From the NCBI RefSeq assembly GCF_041200175.1, contig NZ_CP165727.1, positions 7,868,001-7,932,000 on the forward strand: a stretch of DNA of 64,000 nt, given 5' to 3'. Below, in pieces: positions 15,459 to 24,790 of the stretch. Source of the stretch: Streptomyces sp. R33 (GTDB lineage Bacteria; Actinomycetota; Actinomycetes; Streptomycetales; Streptomycetaceae). Position 1 is the first letter of the stretch; every line of letters starts with the position of its first letter. The notes under the pieces are model-generated. The model did not search any database, had not been told where the DNA came from, and saw nothing but the letters and a program-made list of their open reading frames with translations. A program made the translations under genes and the position numbers.

Positions 15459-18323
15459 ATGCACGAGATCGGGCAGTACGAGCGCTACGTGGGCGGCGAC
15501 CCCGAAGCGGAACGCCTCGTCTTCGAGCGGCTCGCCCGTGAGCTCATGCGGGTCCAGCTCAAGGCCAGGAAGCGCAGCGGCGCGGCGGGCATCGAGCGGG
15601 CGTTCCACGCGAAGGCCGTCCTCGGCGTGGAGAACGCCCGGCTGGCGTTCGTCCGGGACCTGCCGCAGGACCTGCGGACCGGCTTCGCGAGACCTGCCGC
15701 CGAATACCCGGTGACCGTCCGGCTGTCCAATGCCAACGGCGCCCGCATGCCCGACCACGCCCCCGACCTGCGGGGAGCGGCACTGCGCATCGAGGTGGGG
15801 CCGGAGGAGGCCCACGACCTCCTCATGACGAGCTTCCCGGTCTCCCATGCCCGCAACGCACGCGAGTTCGTCGAATTCGCGAAGGCCATGGCAGGTGCCG
15901 ATACGACGCTCCGCAAGGCATCCGCACTGTTCCTCACCCTGCCCCTCGCGGTCGGCTGGTCCACGGCCGCGCGCATGCGGCGCAACGTACGCGCCGGAAC
16001 GAGCCGCACCGTACGCAGCCTCGCGCTGGAGACGTACTGGAGCCGCGGCGCCATCCTGTGGGGCGAACAGGGACCCGTGCGCTACCAGTTGCGCCCCGCC
16101 GCGAACGCGTCACCGGCCCCGGACCCCTCCCGTACCGACCCCGACCACCTGTACCACGAGCTGGCACAGCGCCTGAAGAAGGCGGACGTCGTCTTCGAGC
16201 TGTGCGTCCAGCGCTACGTGGATGCCCGCCGGACGCCCATCGAGGACGGTGCGGCCGAGTGGACGCAGGAGGACGCGCCCGTCGTCCCGGTCGCGACGCT
16301 GACGATCCCGCGCCAGGACATCGACAGCGCGCAGGCACGGGCCGCCGCGGTGCGGGTCGACCAGCTGGTCTTCAACCCGTGGAACACGACCGAGGAGTTC
16401 CGGCCCCTGGGCAACCTCAACCGTGCCCGCAAGGCGGCCTACGAAGCCAGCAGCGCCCACCGCCTGGGCCACCGCTTCGTCACCACCGAGCCGCACCGCA
16501 ACGCCGTGCTGGGGGTGCCGCTCGACGCCGCTTTCCGGGCCCTCAACCGGTTCGTCCCCTGGCATCGGCTGCCCACCCGGCTCGGCTTGCTCAACCTCGT
16601 CACGCTGCGGCAGGCGCTGCGCCGGCACAACCTCATCGACACCGAGATCCACGAGGCTCCGCCCAGGGCCCGGCCGGTGCCGGCGCCCGTCGACGAGCAG
16701 ATGCGGACCGCGCGCAGCTACGACGGCACCTACAACGACCTGTCCGCGCCGAAGATGGGGGCCGTCGGATCCACCTTCGGCCGCAACCTCCCACCCGTCT
16801 ACCGGCCCGACCTGTTCGACACGCCCAACCCGGTCACCGTCAGCAGGGAGCTGCTGCAGCGCGACGCGTTCATCCCCGCGCGGTCGCTGAACATCCTGGC
16901 CGCCGCCTGGATCCAGTTCCAGGTGCACGACTGGGTCAACCACAAGCGCTACCCGACCGGTACGAAGAGCGTGGAGGTGCCGCTCCCGCCCGGTGTCACC
17001 TGGAGCAACACCCCCGGCGGCCGGCCCGAAACCGTGATGCGCTTCGCCGAGAACGAGAGCCTGATCGCCGCGGACGGCGCAACGCCGCCCATCCTGTTCG
17101 GCAACTCGGCCTCGCACTGGTGGGACGGCTCGGAGGTCTACGGCGGCACCAAGGACGCCGGAACGGCCCTGCGCGAGCCGGACGGCGGGGCCGGGCTGCG
17201 CCTGGAGAACGGGCACCTGCCGTTCAGCCCGAACGGCTTCCCCCTCACCGGCTTTGCGGAGAGCTGGTGGCTCGGCCTGAGCGCCATGCACACGCTGTTC
17301 GCCCGGGAGCACAACGCGGTGTGCGAGGCGCTGCGGCAGGAGTACCCACGGCTGGACGAGGACCGCATCTACCACACGGCGCGGCTCGTGGTGTCCGCTC
17401 TCATCGCCAAGATCCACACGGTCGAGTGGACCCCCGCGATCCTCGCCACCGAGACGATCGACATCGGGCTGAAGACCAACTGGCAGGGCCCGCCGAAGAA
17501 CTGGCTCACACAGCTGGGGCTGTGGCTGTTCGAGGCGCACTCGCTGACCGGTATCCCGAAGACCCTGCCGGACCACCACGCCGCGCCGTACTCCCTCACG
17601 GAGGACTTCGTCACCGTCTACCGCATGCACCCGCTGCTGCCGGACGACTTCGAGATCGTGGACCACCGGCTCGGCCGGAGGCTCGACACCCTCGGGTTCA
17701 ACGACCTGCAGGGCACCGCGGCGGAACCGCTCATCCGCAAGACCGGTCTGACCAACTCGCTGTACTCACTCGGCATCGCCCATCCCGGCGCGATCACCCT
17801 GCACAACTACCCGCGCGCCCTCCAGGCGTTCGAGCGGGACGGCGAGGTGATCGACCTGTCCGTGGTCGACCTGGTGCGCACCCGGCGGCGCGGTGTGCCC
17901 CGGTACAACGACTTCCGGGCCGGACTCCACAAGCCGCGCTTGCGCCGCTTCGAGGACCTCTCCTCCGATCCGGACACGGTCGCGCGGCTGAAGGCGGTCT
18001 ACCGTGACGTGGACCAGATCGACACCATGGTGGGGCTGTTCGCCGAGAATCCGCCCCAGGGCTTCGGCTTCAGCGACACGGCCTTCCGCATCTTCATCCT
18101 GATGGCCAGCCGGCGGCTGCAGAGCGACCGCTTCCTCACGGTCGACTTCCGGCCCGAGGTCTACACACCGCTGGGCATGGACTGGATCGAACGCAACGGC
18201 ATGACGAGCATCGTCCTACGGCACTGCCCGGAGCTGGCGGGCCTGCTGCCGCGTACGGCGAGCGCATTCGCACCCTGGCGCCCGGCCCCGGTGCGCGGCC
18301 CCTCCGAGGCAGGCCGCGGCTGA
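15459..18323 (+). CDS. Catalase-like / alpha-dioxygenase (animal haem peroxidase) fusion
   Basis: The 954-residue protein joins two haem enzymes. Residues 1-340 resemble catalase-related proteins, with the distal His50 in RAFHAKAVLG and the proximal Tyr328 in AAYEASSAHRLG, aligning with the YxxxxxHRLG motif of catalases. Residues 400-940 form an alpha-dioxygenase/cyclooxygenase-like peroxidase: distal His490 (FQVHDWVNH), and Tyr721 with proximal His724 in VYRMHPLLPD, with the Tyr-x-x-His spacing used for the radical Tyr in fatty-acid oxygenases. GAAGGGG precedes ATG 15459. The fusion suggests a fatty acid is oxygenated and the hydroperoxide is then processed by the catalase-like half. It is divergent from a ThDP enzyme operon. 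Confidence 0.85.
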   Translation: MHEIGQYERYVGGDPEAERLVFERLARELMRVQLKARKRSGAAGIERAFHAKAVLGVENARLAFVRDLPQDLRTGFARPAAEYPVTVRLSNANGARMPDHAPDLRGAALRIEVGPEEAHDLLMTSFPVSHARNAREFVEFAKAMAGADTTLRKASALFLTLPLAVGWSTAARMRRNVRAGTSRTVRSLALETYWSRGAILWGEQGPVRYQLRPAANASPAPDPSRTDPDHLYHELAQRLKKADVVFELCVQRYVDARRTPIEDGAAEWTQEDAPVVPVATLTIPRQDIDSAQARAAAVRVDQLVFNPWNTTEEFRPLGNLNRARKAAYEASSAHRLGHRFVTTEPHRNAVLGVPLDAAFRALNRFVPWHRLPTRLGLLNLVTLRQALRRHNLIDTEIHEAPPRARPVPAPVDEQMRTARSYDGTYNDLSAPKMGAVGSTFGRNLPPVYRPDLFDTPNPVTVSRELLQRDAFIPARSLNILAAAWIQFQVHDWVNHKRYPTGTKSVEVPLPPGVTWSNTPGGRPETVMRFAENESLIAADGATPPILFGNSASHWWDGSEVYGGTKDAGTALREPDGGAGLRLENGHLPFSPNGFPLTGFAESWWLGLSAMHTLFAREHNAVCEALRQEYPRLDEDRIYHTARLVVSALIAKIHTVEWTPAILATETIDIGLKTNWQGPPKNWLTQLGLWLFEAHSLTGIPKTLPDHHAAPYSLTEDFVTVYRMHPLLPDDFEIVDHRLGRRLDTLGFNDLQGTAAEPLIRKTGLTNSLYSLGIAHPGAITLHNYPRALQAFERDGEVIDLSVVDLVRTRRRGVPRYNDFRAGLHKPRLRRFEDLSSDPDTVARLKAVYRDVDQIDTMVGLFAENPPQGFGFSDTAFRIFILMASRRLQSDRFLTVDFRPEVYTPLGMDWIERNGMTSIVLRHCPELAGLLPRTASAFAPWRPAPVRGPSEAGRG

Positions 18324-18334
18324 TCAGCGCATCG

Positions 18335-18952
18335 ATGGAGGTGCCCCCCACACCACGGTCCGCCGTGGTGTGGCTGCCCCCGGCCGGGTCGTGGCCCGTC
18401 ATCCAGAGCATCCGTGAGGTGCACGACCCCCAGATCCGCCGCTGGCCGCCCCATGTCAACCTGGTCTTCGGCTTCGTCCCGGAGGCCGACTTCCCGGCGG
18501 CGGCCCCCCTGCTGGCCGCGGCCGTCGCGGAGACGGAGCCGTTCGCGATCCGGCTGAGCGGGGTGCGCACCTTCCGGCACCGCGCCTACTCCACCGTGTG
18601 GCTCGATCCGGCCGCGGCCGGCCTCGCGCCCTGGACGGCGCTCCAGGAGGCCCTGACGGAGCCGTTCCCGCTGTGCGGCGGGCGATTCCCGACCTTCACG
18701 CCGCACCTGTCACTGGGCCGCACCCACGAGCCTCGGCGTCTGGCCGAGGAATGCGCTGCCCGGCTGGGCAGCACGCCGGCCCGGGTCGAGGAGATCGTGC
18801 TGCTCTCCCGCCGCGGCGACGAGCCCATGCGGCCCCGCGTCACGATCGCCCTGGGAACGGGCGCAGTCCACTGGCACTCCGGGTCCGGCCCCTCGGCGCA
18901 GCCCGATCCCCCGGGGCGGACTCCCCGGCCCGGTGACGGAACGTCCCGGTGA
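18335..18952 (+). CDS. 2H phosphoesterase (2'-5' RNA ligase superfamily)
   Basis: The 205-residue protein carries the two short His motifs of the 2H superfamily: HVNL in WPPHVNLVFGF and HLSL in TPHLSLGRT, about 85 residues apart. The first motif has Asn where Thr or Ser is more usual. Such proteins cleave or form cyclic phosphates in RNA or nucleotides; the exact substrate is unknown. The start at ATG 18335 lies 11 bp after the stop of the peroxidase fusion, so the gene may ride on the same transcript, although no strong ribosome site precedes it. Confidence 0.75.
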   Translation: MEVPPTPRSAVVWLPPAGSWPVIQSIREVHDPQIRRWPPHVNLVFGFVPEADFPAAAPLLAAAVAETEPFAIRLSGVRTFRHRAYSTVWLDPAAAGLAPWTALQEALTEPFPLCGGRFPTFTPHLSLGRTHEPRRLAEECAARLGSTPARVEEIVLLSRRGDEPMRPRVTIALGTGAVHWHSGSGPSAQPDPPGRTPRPGDGTSR

Positions 18953-18961
18953 GCGTGCCGG

Positions 18962-19291
18962 TCACATCGCGGAGGACGGGCCCTTGTCCGTCCACCGGAC
19001 CGTCACCTTCAAGTGGCAGTTGGCTCCGGTCCTGGTGATCACGGCCCCGGCCCGGACCGCGAGGTCGACGCCGAACTCGACGGTGATCGCATCGGGGCGG
19101 ACCTTGCGCAGCTGCTCCAGGGTGGCGCGCGCCGCCTCCGTGATCGGCTCCAGGGCCTCCTGCAGGCTGCCCGGCAGATCGTGAACGGCATCGCCGAGGG
19201 CACCGGCCTGCACCGGTCCCGCCAAGGCGGCCGGGCCCTCGATCAGAAGGCTGCCACCGCCGTCCAACGGAATCCGAGCCAGAGGTGCCAA
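18962..19291 (-). CDS. Trypco1-like (CU044_2847-type) protein
   Basis: This 109-residue protein matches the compact domain found beside trypsin-like effectors: an opening strand (ARIPLDGGGSLLIE), a middle helix (LEPITEAARATLEQLRKV), the hallmark ITVEFGVDLAVRAGAVI, and a final strand (HLKVTVRW). TTG 19291 is chosen because GGAGGAG lies immediately upstream at short spacing; ATG 19351 would add an unmatched extension. It is convergent with the 2H gene (9-bp gap) and divergent from the trypsin-hydrolase fusion at 19505. The family is thought to be a structural or regulatory partner of the protease. Confidence 0.75.
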   Translation of the reverse strand: MAPLARIPLDGGGSLLIEGPAALAGPVQAGALGDAVHDLPGSLQEALEPITEAARATLEQLRKVRPDAITVEFGVDLAVRAGAVITRTGANCHLKVTVRWTDKGPSSAM

Positions 19292-19504
19292 GACTCCTCC
19301 TCCGCCTGCTGCGCGGCAGCGGACTGCCTGCCGTGGGGTCCCGGCCAGCATGGCGGGCTGTGGGCACGTGCCGCATCCGGGGTGGTCCGTACGCATGAGA
19401 CGCCTTCCGGTCCGAAGACTCAAGTGGCCCCGTACTTGTTGCGGGCGCGGTCCTCCGGCTGCTCCCTGGAAGGAGACCTCTTCGACGACGGAACGGTGGA
19501 TCCC

Positions 19505-21652
19505 ATGTCCGAGCTGCCGGAGCTGGACGAAGTACGCGAGGCGCTCGAAGTGCAGCAGACTGCGGCGAGCCGGCGCTACCGCGACGCGACCGGCACGCGC
19601 CGGACCGTGGAGGAACGACAGGCCGAGGGGACGCGCTTCCCGGACTCGGCCGAGCACGTGGCCGCCCGGGCCGGCAGGCTCATCGACAGAGGCGGGGTCC
19701 CGGCCTCGGCCTTGGTGGACGGCGTTCGCTCGACGGCGCTCACGGAGGCCGCCGCCAACGAGCGCATCATCAACATCGCCAACGAGTCCCAGCCGTGGAG
19801 CTTCCTGCCGCGGGGCGCCCGCGCCGCCGCCACCGTAGCCCGGATCTCCGTCCGCACGGAGGGCCGCGAGCAGCCGCACGGCACCGGTTTCATGGTCTCC
19901 CCCCGACTGCTGATGACCAATCAGCACGTCCTGCTAGACGAGGCGTTCAGCCGGCGCTGCTTCGTCGAGTTCAACGTCCAGAACACCGTCGACAACACAC
20001 CCGACGCGGCCGTCCGCTTCGCACTCGATCCTGCGGCCTTCTTCGTCATGGACAAGCACCTCGACTTCGCGCTGGTGGCGGTCGCCCCGGCAGCCGACGG
20101 CCGCCACCCTGGTGAGGTCTTCGGCTGGAACCGGCTGAGCATCCAGCAGGGCAAGGTGCTTCTGGGCGAGCGGGTGAACGTCATCGGCCACCCGGGAGGC
20201 CGGTTCAAGGAGGTCGCGTTCAGGGACAACACGGTCCAGGACCGGTTGCCCGAGTTCCTCCATTACACGACCGACACCGAGCGCGGAAACTCCGGATCGC
20301 CGGTCTTCAACGACCAGTGGGAGGTCGTGGCCCTCCATCACAGCGGCGTGGCGAGGGAGGACGCCCAAGGCAACAGGCTGCTCAAGAACGGAGGCATCGC
20401 ACGCCCCGGCGACCCCGACGACGCCATCGACTACATCGCGAACGAGGGCGCGCGCGTCAGCTCGATCCTCAAATATCTCGCCACGTTGCAGCCGGAACCC
20501 GAACAGCGTGCGCTGCTCGCCGAGATGGGCCCGGAGTCCGGCCTCCAGCAAGGCCCCGCGGTCGCCGCGCCCGTCTCCGCTCCGGTCCCCGGTCCGATCT
20601 CCGCCCCGATCCCGCCCCCGGTGGCGGCCCCTGTGGCGGCCCCGGTGGCGGCCCCGTCCCCGCTCCCCGCCGCGGGCTCCCTGCACGAAGCCGCCGGCCC
20701 GGCCGGAACCGCGGTGATCCGCAGCGGCCTGCCCGCCCGCGGCACTCCCGCCGTCGGCGGACGGCACCTGGTCTTCCTCCACGGCCGCAGCCAGCACGAG
20801 CACGAACCCGAGGAGCTCCGCCGTGGCTGGACGGCAGGCCTGAACCACGGACTCACCCGCGCCGGCCTCCCCACCGTGGACCCGGCGGACGTGTGGTTCC
20901 CCTTCTACGCGGACCGGATCATCGAGGCCATCAGGCGAAGGGAGAGCGACGGAAGCCGCGAGGCCGTCTCGGCCTCCGGCCCGTTCGAGGAGCTGAACGG
21001 CCACTCGGCAGCCGAGGCCTTCGCCGCAGAGTCGACGACGGGCCTGTACGAGCAGCTCCTCCTGCAAGCGGCGGCGAAAGCGGGAATGCCGCAGGACGGC
21101 GGTACGACCGACGAAAGCATCGGGAGCGCACTGGCCGGACGACTGCGCCGAGCGGTGAGCTGGCTCGCCGCCACGACCGACATGGACGCGCTGGCCATCG
21201 CCACGCGGTTCCGCGACGTCGACGCGTACCTGGACGACCGCGCCGTCCGCGACGCAGTCCTGACCAGTGTGCTCGACACCCTGCCGCCCTCCGGTGAAAT
21301 CGTCCTCGTCACCCACAGCCTCGGCACGGTCGTCGGGATGGACCTCGTCCACCGGCTCCCGGAGCGGCTGGAGGTTTCACTGCTCGTCAGCACCGGCAGC
21401 CCTCTCGGTATGGACACGGTGTACAGCCGGCTGCAGCCTCCCGGACCCAACCTGTCGGCCCGGGTGCGCCGTTGGATCAATGCCTGGTGTCCCACCGACA
21501 CGGTCGCCCTGGGCTGTCCGCTGGGGGAGACCTGGGGCAAGCTCACCGACATGGCCGTGGAGAACGCCCACGGCCGGGCGCACAGCATCGAGGAGTACCT
21601 CGCCCACGCCGAGGTCGCCGCGGAGATCGGGCACGGCATCAGCCGTACGTGA
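19505..21652 (+). CDS. Trypsin-like protease fused to alpha/beta hydrolase
   Basis: The 715-residue protein has three parts. After a helical N-terminus, residues 115-320 are a trypsin-like domain with His141 (MTNQHVLL), Asp187 (HLDFALVAV) and Ser263 (RGNSGSPV), so the triad is complete. Residues 340-400 are a Pro/Ala linker with PVAAPVAAP-type repeats. The C-terminal 300 residues are an alpha/beta hydrolase with an HGRSQH oxyanion strand and Ser605 in VTHSLGTVVG. No signal peptide is seen, so it should act in the cytoplasm. The divergent Trypco1-like gene marks it as an effector of an actinobacterial conflict-type system. ATG 19505 is chosen; GTG 19496 is possible. Confidence 0.85.
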   Translation: MSELPELDEVREALEVQQTAASRRYRDATGTRRTVEERQAEGTRFPDSAEHVAARAGRLIDRGGVPASALVDGVRSTALTEAAANERIINIANESQPWSFLPRGARAAATVARISVRTEGREQPHGTGFMVSPRLLMTNQHVLLDEAFSRRCFVEFNVQNTVDNTPDAAVRFALDPAAFFVMDKHLDFALVAVAPAADGRHPGEVFGWNRLSIQQGKVLLGERVNVIGHPGGRFKEVAFRDNTVQDRLPEFLHYTTDTERGNSGSPVFNDQWEVVALHHSGVAREDAQGNRLLKNGGIARPGDPDDAIDYIANEGARVSSILKYLATLQPEPEQRALLAEMGPESGLQQGPAVAAPVSAPVPGPISAPIPPPVAAPVAAPVAAPSPLPAAGSLHEAAGPAGTAVIRSGLPARGTPAVGGRHLVFLHGRSQHEHEPEELRRGWTAGLNHGLTRAGLPTVDPADVWFPFYADRIIEAIRRRESDGSREAVSASGPFEELNGHSAAEAFAAESTTGLYEQLLLQAAAKAGMPQDGGTTDESIGSALAGRLRRAVSWLAATTDMDALAIATRFRDVDAYLDDRAVRDAVLTSVLDTLPPSGEIVLVTHSLGTVVGMDLVHRLPERLEVSLLVSTGSPLGMDTVYSRLQPPGPNLSARVRRWINAWCPTDTVALGCPLGETWGKLTDMAVENAHGRAHSIEEYLAHAEVAAEIGHGISRT

Positions 21653-21764
21653 GGCGCCCGGCGGGGGCGGGGCCGCGATCCCGGCGGGCCGTGCACTGAG
21701 GAGCGTGACCTCCCTCCCGTCGCCGGGATGCCTCGCGGCATCCCGACCGGGACAGCCTGCCGGG

Positions 21765-22313
21765 TCAAATCCCCGTCGCGCCGTCGATCCCTTCGCGGAG
21801 GAGGTCCGCATGACCGTTGTGCCGGGCGTACTCCGCGATCATGTCGACCATGATCCTGCGCAGTGAGATCGGCTCGCCGGTCCTCTTGCGGATCCCCGTT
21901 TCGTCCAGCGAGGCTGCGGCGGCAGTGATCTGCCGGGATCGTTCGCATTCCGCCCGCCACACGGCGAAGGCCTCCTCGACGTCACCGTCCAGGCTCTCGA
22001 AGTCCTGGTCGGGGTCGTCGTCGGAGTAGTAGAGCAGCGGGACGTCCTCGTGGGCGAACTGGATACGGAACCACCAGCGCTCGACGCCGGACAGGTGCCG
22101 GAGCAGGCCGTGCAGGGAGAGCGCGGACGCCGCCACGGCCTTCTCGGACAGCTGCTCGGGGGACAGGCCGGCGCACTTGAGCTCGAAGGTGGCCCGCTGC
22201 CAGTCCAGGACCGCGCTCAGCGTTTCCCGCTCGCCGCCCACGTCAGGCGGAGCCGTGCGGGTGTCCCCGTTCCACCGGGGTGAGTAGTGCTGGGGCGCGG
22301 GTGCATCGGTCAT
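21765..22313 (-). CDS. DinB-family (DUF664) protein
   Basis: The 182-residue protein is a four-helix DinB/YfiT-type protein. It has a first His in LHGLLRHLSGVERWW and the HxxxH pair near the end (EYARHNGHADLLRE), which normally form a metal site. Members include thiol-dependent transferases that use mycothiol or bacillithiol, but most are uncharacterised. It stands alone, convergent with the trypsin-hydrolase gene. The partner thiol and substrate are unknown. Confidence 0.88.
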   Translation of the reverse strand: MTDAPAPQHYSPRWNGDTRTAPPDVGGERETLSAVLDWQRATFELKCAGLSPEQLSEKAVAASALSLHGLLRHLSGVERWWFRIQFAHEDVPLLYYSDDDPDQDFESLDGDVEEAFAVWRAECERSRQITAAAASLDETGIRKRTGEPISLRRIMVDMIAEYARHNGHADLLREGIDGATGI

Positions 22314-22328
22314 CGCTCTGCCTCCTGC

Positions 22329-22820
22329 TCAGGTGGCACGGGTATAGCGGACGTTGCCGCTCCAGATGCGCTCGAGCCGGACGCGCGTGCCCGGCCGCGG
22401 GGCGTGCCAGATCTTGTCGTGACCGGCGTAGATTCCCACATGTCCTATGGTCGCGCCTGCGGGGAAGAAGACGAGATCGCCCGGCACGCGCTGAACGCGT
22501 GGGATGTGGCGCGTACCTTCGTATTGTTCGTCGGCCGTACGGGGAAGCTTCCGGCCGGCTTCTTTAAAGGCGTAGAGCGTGAGGCCCGAGCAATCGAATT
22601 CCCTCGGCCCCGTGGCCCCGTAGACGTACGGCGCGCCCCGCTTGGAGGCTGCGATTTCGACGGCCTTGGCGCCGTACGGTGAGGCCGCCTCGGCTTGGGC
22701 GGCGGGTCCGGTGAAGACGGCCAGCGAGATTATGAGGAAGAACGTGAACGCCGCGGCGATGCGACGGTTCGTCAAGTGGCCGTTTGCAGGTTTTCGGTTG
22801 TCCGTCCTGGTGCAGCTCAA
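22329..22820 (-). CDS. Small secreted NlpC/P60 peptidoglycan hydrolase
   Basis: This 163-residue exported protein ends in a complete NlpC/P60 domain with catalytic Cys77 (FDCSGLTLYAF), His127 (IGHVGIYAG) and His139 (IWHAPRPG). Such enzymes cut peptide stems of peptidoglycan, usually D-Glu to diaminopimelate. The TTG start at 22820 is chosen because GGAGG sits eight bases upstream, and it gives a signal peptide with basic n-region, hydrophobic core (AAAFTFFLIISLAVFTG) and AQAEA cleavage site. There is no added wall-binding domain. The upstream region is unusually AT-rich for this genome. Confidence 0.88.
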   Translation of the reverse strand: MSCTRTDNRKPANGHLTNRRIAAAFTFFLIISLAVFTGPAAQAEAASPYGAKAVEIAASKRGAPYVYGATGPREFDCSGLTLYAFKEAGRKLPRTADEQYEGTRHIPRVQRVPGDLVFFPAGATIGHVGIYAGHDKIWHAPRPGTRVRLERIWSGNVRYTRAT

Positions 22821-23233
22821 TCGTGATACCTCCGCATTGGTTTGCTGAAACAGTCCCGGGTGAGGTTCTGCGTCGGTGACATGCGTATTGGCTCTCGATG
22901 GCGGACCAGTTTTCTCCGACAAACCGGAAGTTGCGACCACCGGACACGGCTCCAAGTATCTCAGTTGGGTAAAATTGTCCGAATTTGTAGTAATGGATGA
23001 CATTCCAGACAAACGTCCGGAGGGGTGATCCACCGGCTCGCTCCGGGCAGGCGTTACCCATCGATCACCAGGGGCGTTGCCCTCACACAGTGATCCTTTC
23101 GACCGTGCCGGCAGCACCCCGTGCCGGTGTGGGAGGCAGCCGTAAATGGTTGGCGCCGCATCCGGGGACGGCGGATGATGCGCAGGGTCCGGGGCCGCCG
23201 TGAGCCCCGTCGACCCGTCCGAGGGGAACCGTG
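22821..23233. other. Intergenic region with low-GC patch
   Basis: These 413 bp lie between the divergent NlpC/P60 and carboxylesterase genes. The segment 22900-23020 is distinctly AT-richer than its surroundings. On the minus strand a weak pair, TTGTCT then TACAAA with 17 bp between, may be the NlpC/P60 promoter. I checked for a c-di-AMP (ydaO) riboswitch, which often precedes Streptomyces wall hydrolases, and did not see its conserved core. No gene was found. Confidence 0.4.
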
Positions 23234-24772
23234 ATGACCGCTGCCGCGTACGAGTCCTCCGAGCCCGGGCCCGAAGTCCGCGCGGCCGCCGGCGCGCTGC
23301 GCGGGACCCGGGAAGCGGGCGTGGCGGTCTTCCGCGGCATCCCGTACGCCACGCCCCCGGTCGGCGCGCTGCGCTTCGCCGCGCCACGGCAGGCGGAGGG
23401 CTGGAGCGGGGTGCGGGAGGCGGTCTCGTACGGTCCACCACCCCCGCAGGCCGGTGTGTTCGGCATGGATGCGCTGGCGCAGGACACGGCGGGCGACGAC
23501 TGGCTCACGGTCAACGTCTGGTCGCCCGACCCCGGCCCGGACGCCGGCCTGCCGGCGATGGTGTGGATCCACGGCGGTGCCTACGTGATCGGCATGTCCG
23601 GCCTCCCCGAGTACGACGGCGGCCGGCTCGCGCGGGACGGCGGCGTCGTCGTGGTGACCTTCAACTACCGTGTGGGCATCGAGGGTTTCGCGCAGATCGA
23701 GGGGGCTCCGGCAAACCGGGGGCTGCTCGACCAGGTCGCCGCTCTCGAGTGGGTGCGCGACAACATCCGGGCGTTCGGCGGCGACCCGGACCGGGTCACG
23801 GTCTTCGGCCAGTCGGCGGGCGGCGGTTCGGTTGCCGCGCTGCTGGCGACGGACCGCGCAACGGGGCTCTTCCGCCGGGCCGTTGCACAGAGCGCGCAGG
23901 GCACGTACTTCTCGCGCGAGCTCGCCGCGGACATCACCGCCGCCTGCGCCGCCGAGCTGGGGCTGCGGCCCACGGTGGCCGACCTGTCCGGTGTTGCTCC
24001 GCACCGCCTGTCCACCGCCGGTGATGCGGTCAGCGCCAAGATGGACCGGTGGGCGGATCGCTGGGGACCGGCCGCGCACCGGTCGATCCCCTTCTCACCC
24101 GTCGTCGACGGTGACGTCCTGGCCGTCACCCCGTGGCAGGCCCTGACCGACGGCGCCGGCCGCGATGTCGAACTCCTCGTCGGCCATACCCGCGAGGAGC
24201 AGCGCCTGTTCACCGCCCTCGACGGTCTGCTGGGCCAGGTGACCGAGGAGCAGGCGGCGAGCGCCCTCCGCCTCTTCGCCCCGGGCCCGGACGGCGCGCG
24301 CCGCTACCGCGAGGCCTTCCCGGCCGCGGGCCCGGACGAGCTGTACGAGCTGGTGCATTCGGACTGGCTGTTCCGCATGCCGACGCTGCACCTCGCCGAG
24401 GCCCAGACGGCGGCCGGCGGCCGGGCACACGTCTACGAACTGACCTGGCCCGCCCCCGGCATGGGCGGCGCGTTCGGCGCCTGCCACGGCCTCGACGTAC
24501 CGCTCGTCTTCGGCAACCTGGACCGGGGTCAGCCGGCCATGCTGATCGGCCAGGCGCCGTCCCCGGAGGCGGAGGCCCTGTCCGCCCGCATGCGCGCTGC
24601 ATGGACCTCGTTCGCCGCCCACGGCGACCCCGGGTGGCCCGTGTACGACACCGGTCGACGCCTTGCCCGGCTGTTCGACACCCGACCGGCCGTCACCGCC
24701 TACCCGGAGGACGCCTCCCGGCTCATCTGGCAGGACCACACCATCCCCGTGCTGCCGCTGATCGGCGGGTAG
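23234..24772 (+). CDS. Type-B carboxylesterase
   Basis: The 512-residue protein is a carboxylesterase/lipase of the cholinesterase-like family. The opening FRGIPYATPPVGALRF, the oxyanion strand WIHGGAYVIG, the nucleophile Ser194 in FGQSAGGGS, an acidic residue in the GHTREEQR region and the His of ACHGLDVPLVFG are all visible. There is no signal peptide, so it acts inside the cell. ATG 23234 fits GAGGGG better than the overlapping GTG 23231. The natural ester is unknown. Confidence 0.92.
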   Translation: MTAAAYESSEPGPEVRAAAGALRGTREAGVAVFRGIPYATPPVGALRFAAPRQAEGWSGVREAVSYGPPPPQAGVFGMDALAQDTAGDDWLTVNVWSPDPGPDAGLPAMVWIHGGAYVIGMSGLPEYDGGRLARDGGVVVVTFNYRVGIEGFAQIEGAPANRGLLDQVAALEWVRDNIRAFGGDPDRVTVFGQSAGGGSVAALLATDRATGLFRRAVAQSAQGTYFSRELAADITAACAAELGLRPTVADLSGVAPHRLSTAGDAVSAKMDRWADRWGPAAHRSIPFSPVVDGDVLAVTPWQALTDGAGRDVELLVGHTREEQRLFTALDGLLGQVTEEQAASALRLFAPGPDGARRYREAFPAAGPDELYELVHSDWLFRMPTLHLAEAQTAAGGRAHVYELTWPAPGMGGAFGACHGLDVPLVFGNLDRGQPAMLIGQAPSPEAEALSARMRAAWTSFAAHGDPGWPVYDTGRRLARLFDTRPAVTAYPEDASRLIWQDHTIPVLPLIGG

Positions 24773-24790
24773 CGTCCGACGGAGTGCGGC

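Noticed and set aside
21745..21790. A tRNA T-arm-like string (GGGTCAAATCCCC)
   Set aside because: No acceptor, D or anticodon arms can be folded around it, and it overlaps the end of the DinB gene.
22821..23100. Possible c-di-AMP (ydaO) riboswitch before the NlpC/P60 gene
   Set aside because: The conserved core sequences of that riboswitch were looked for in the leader and not found.
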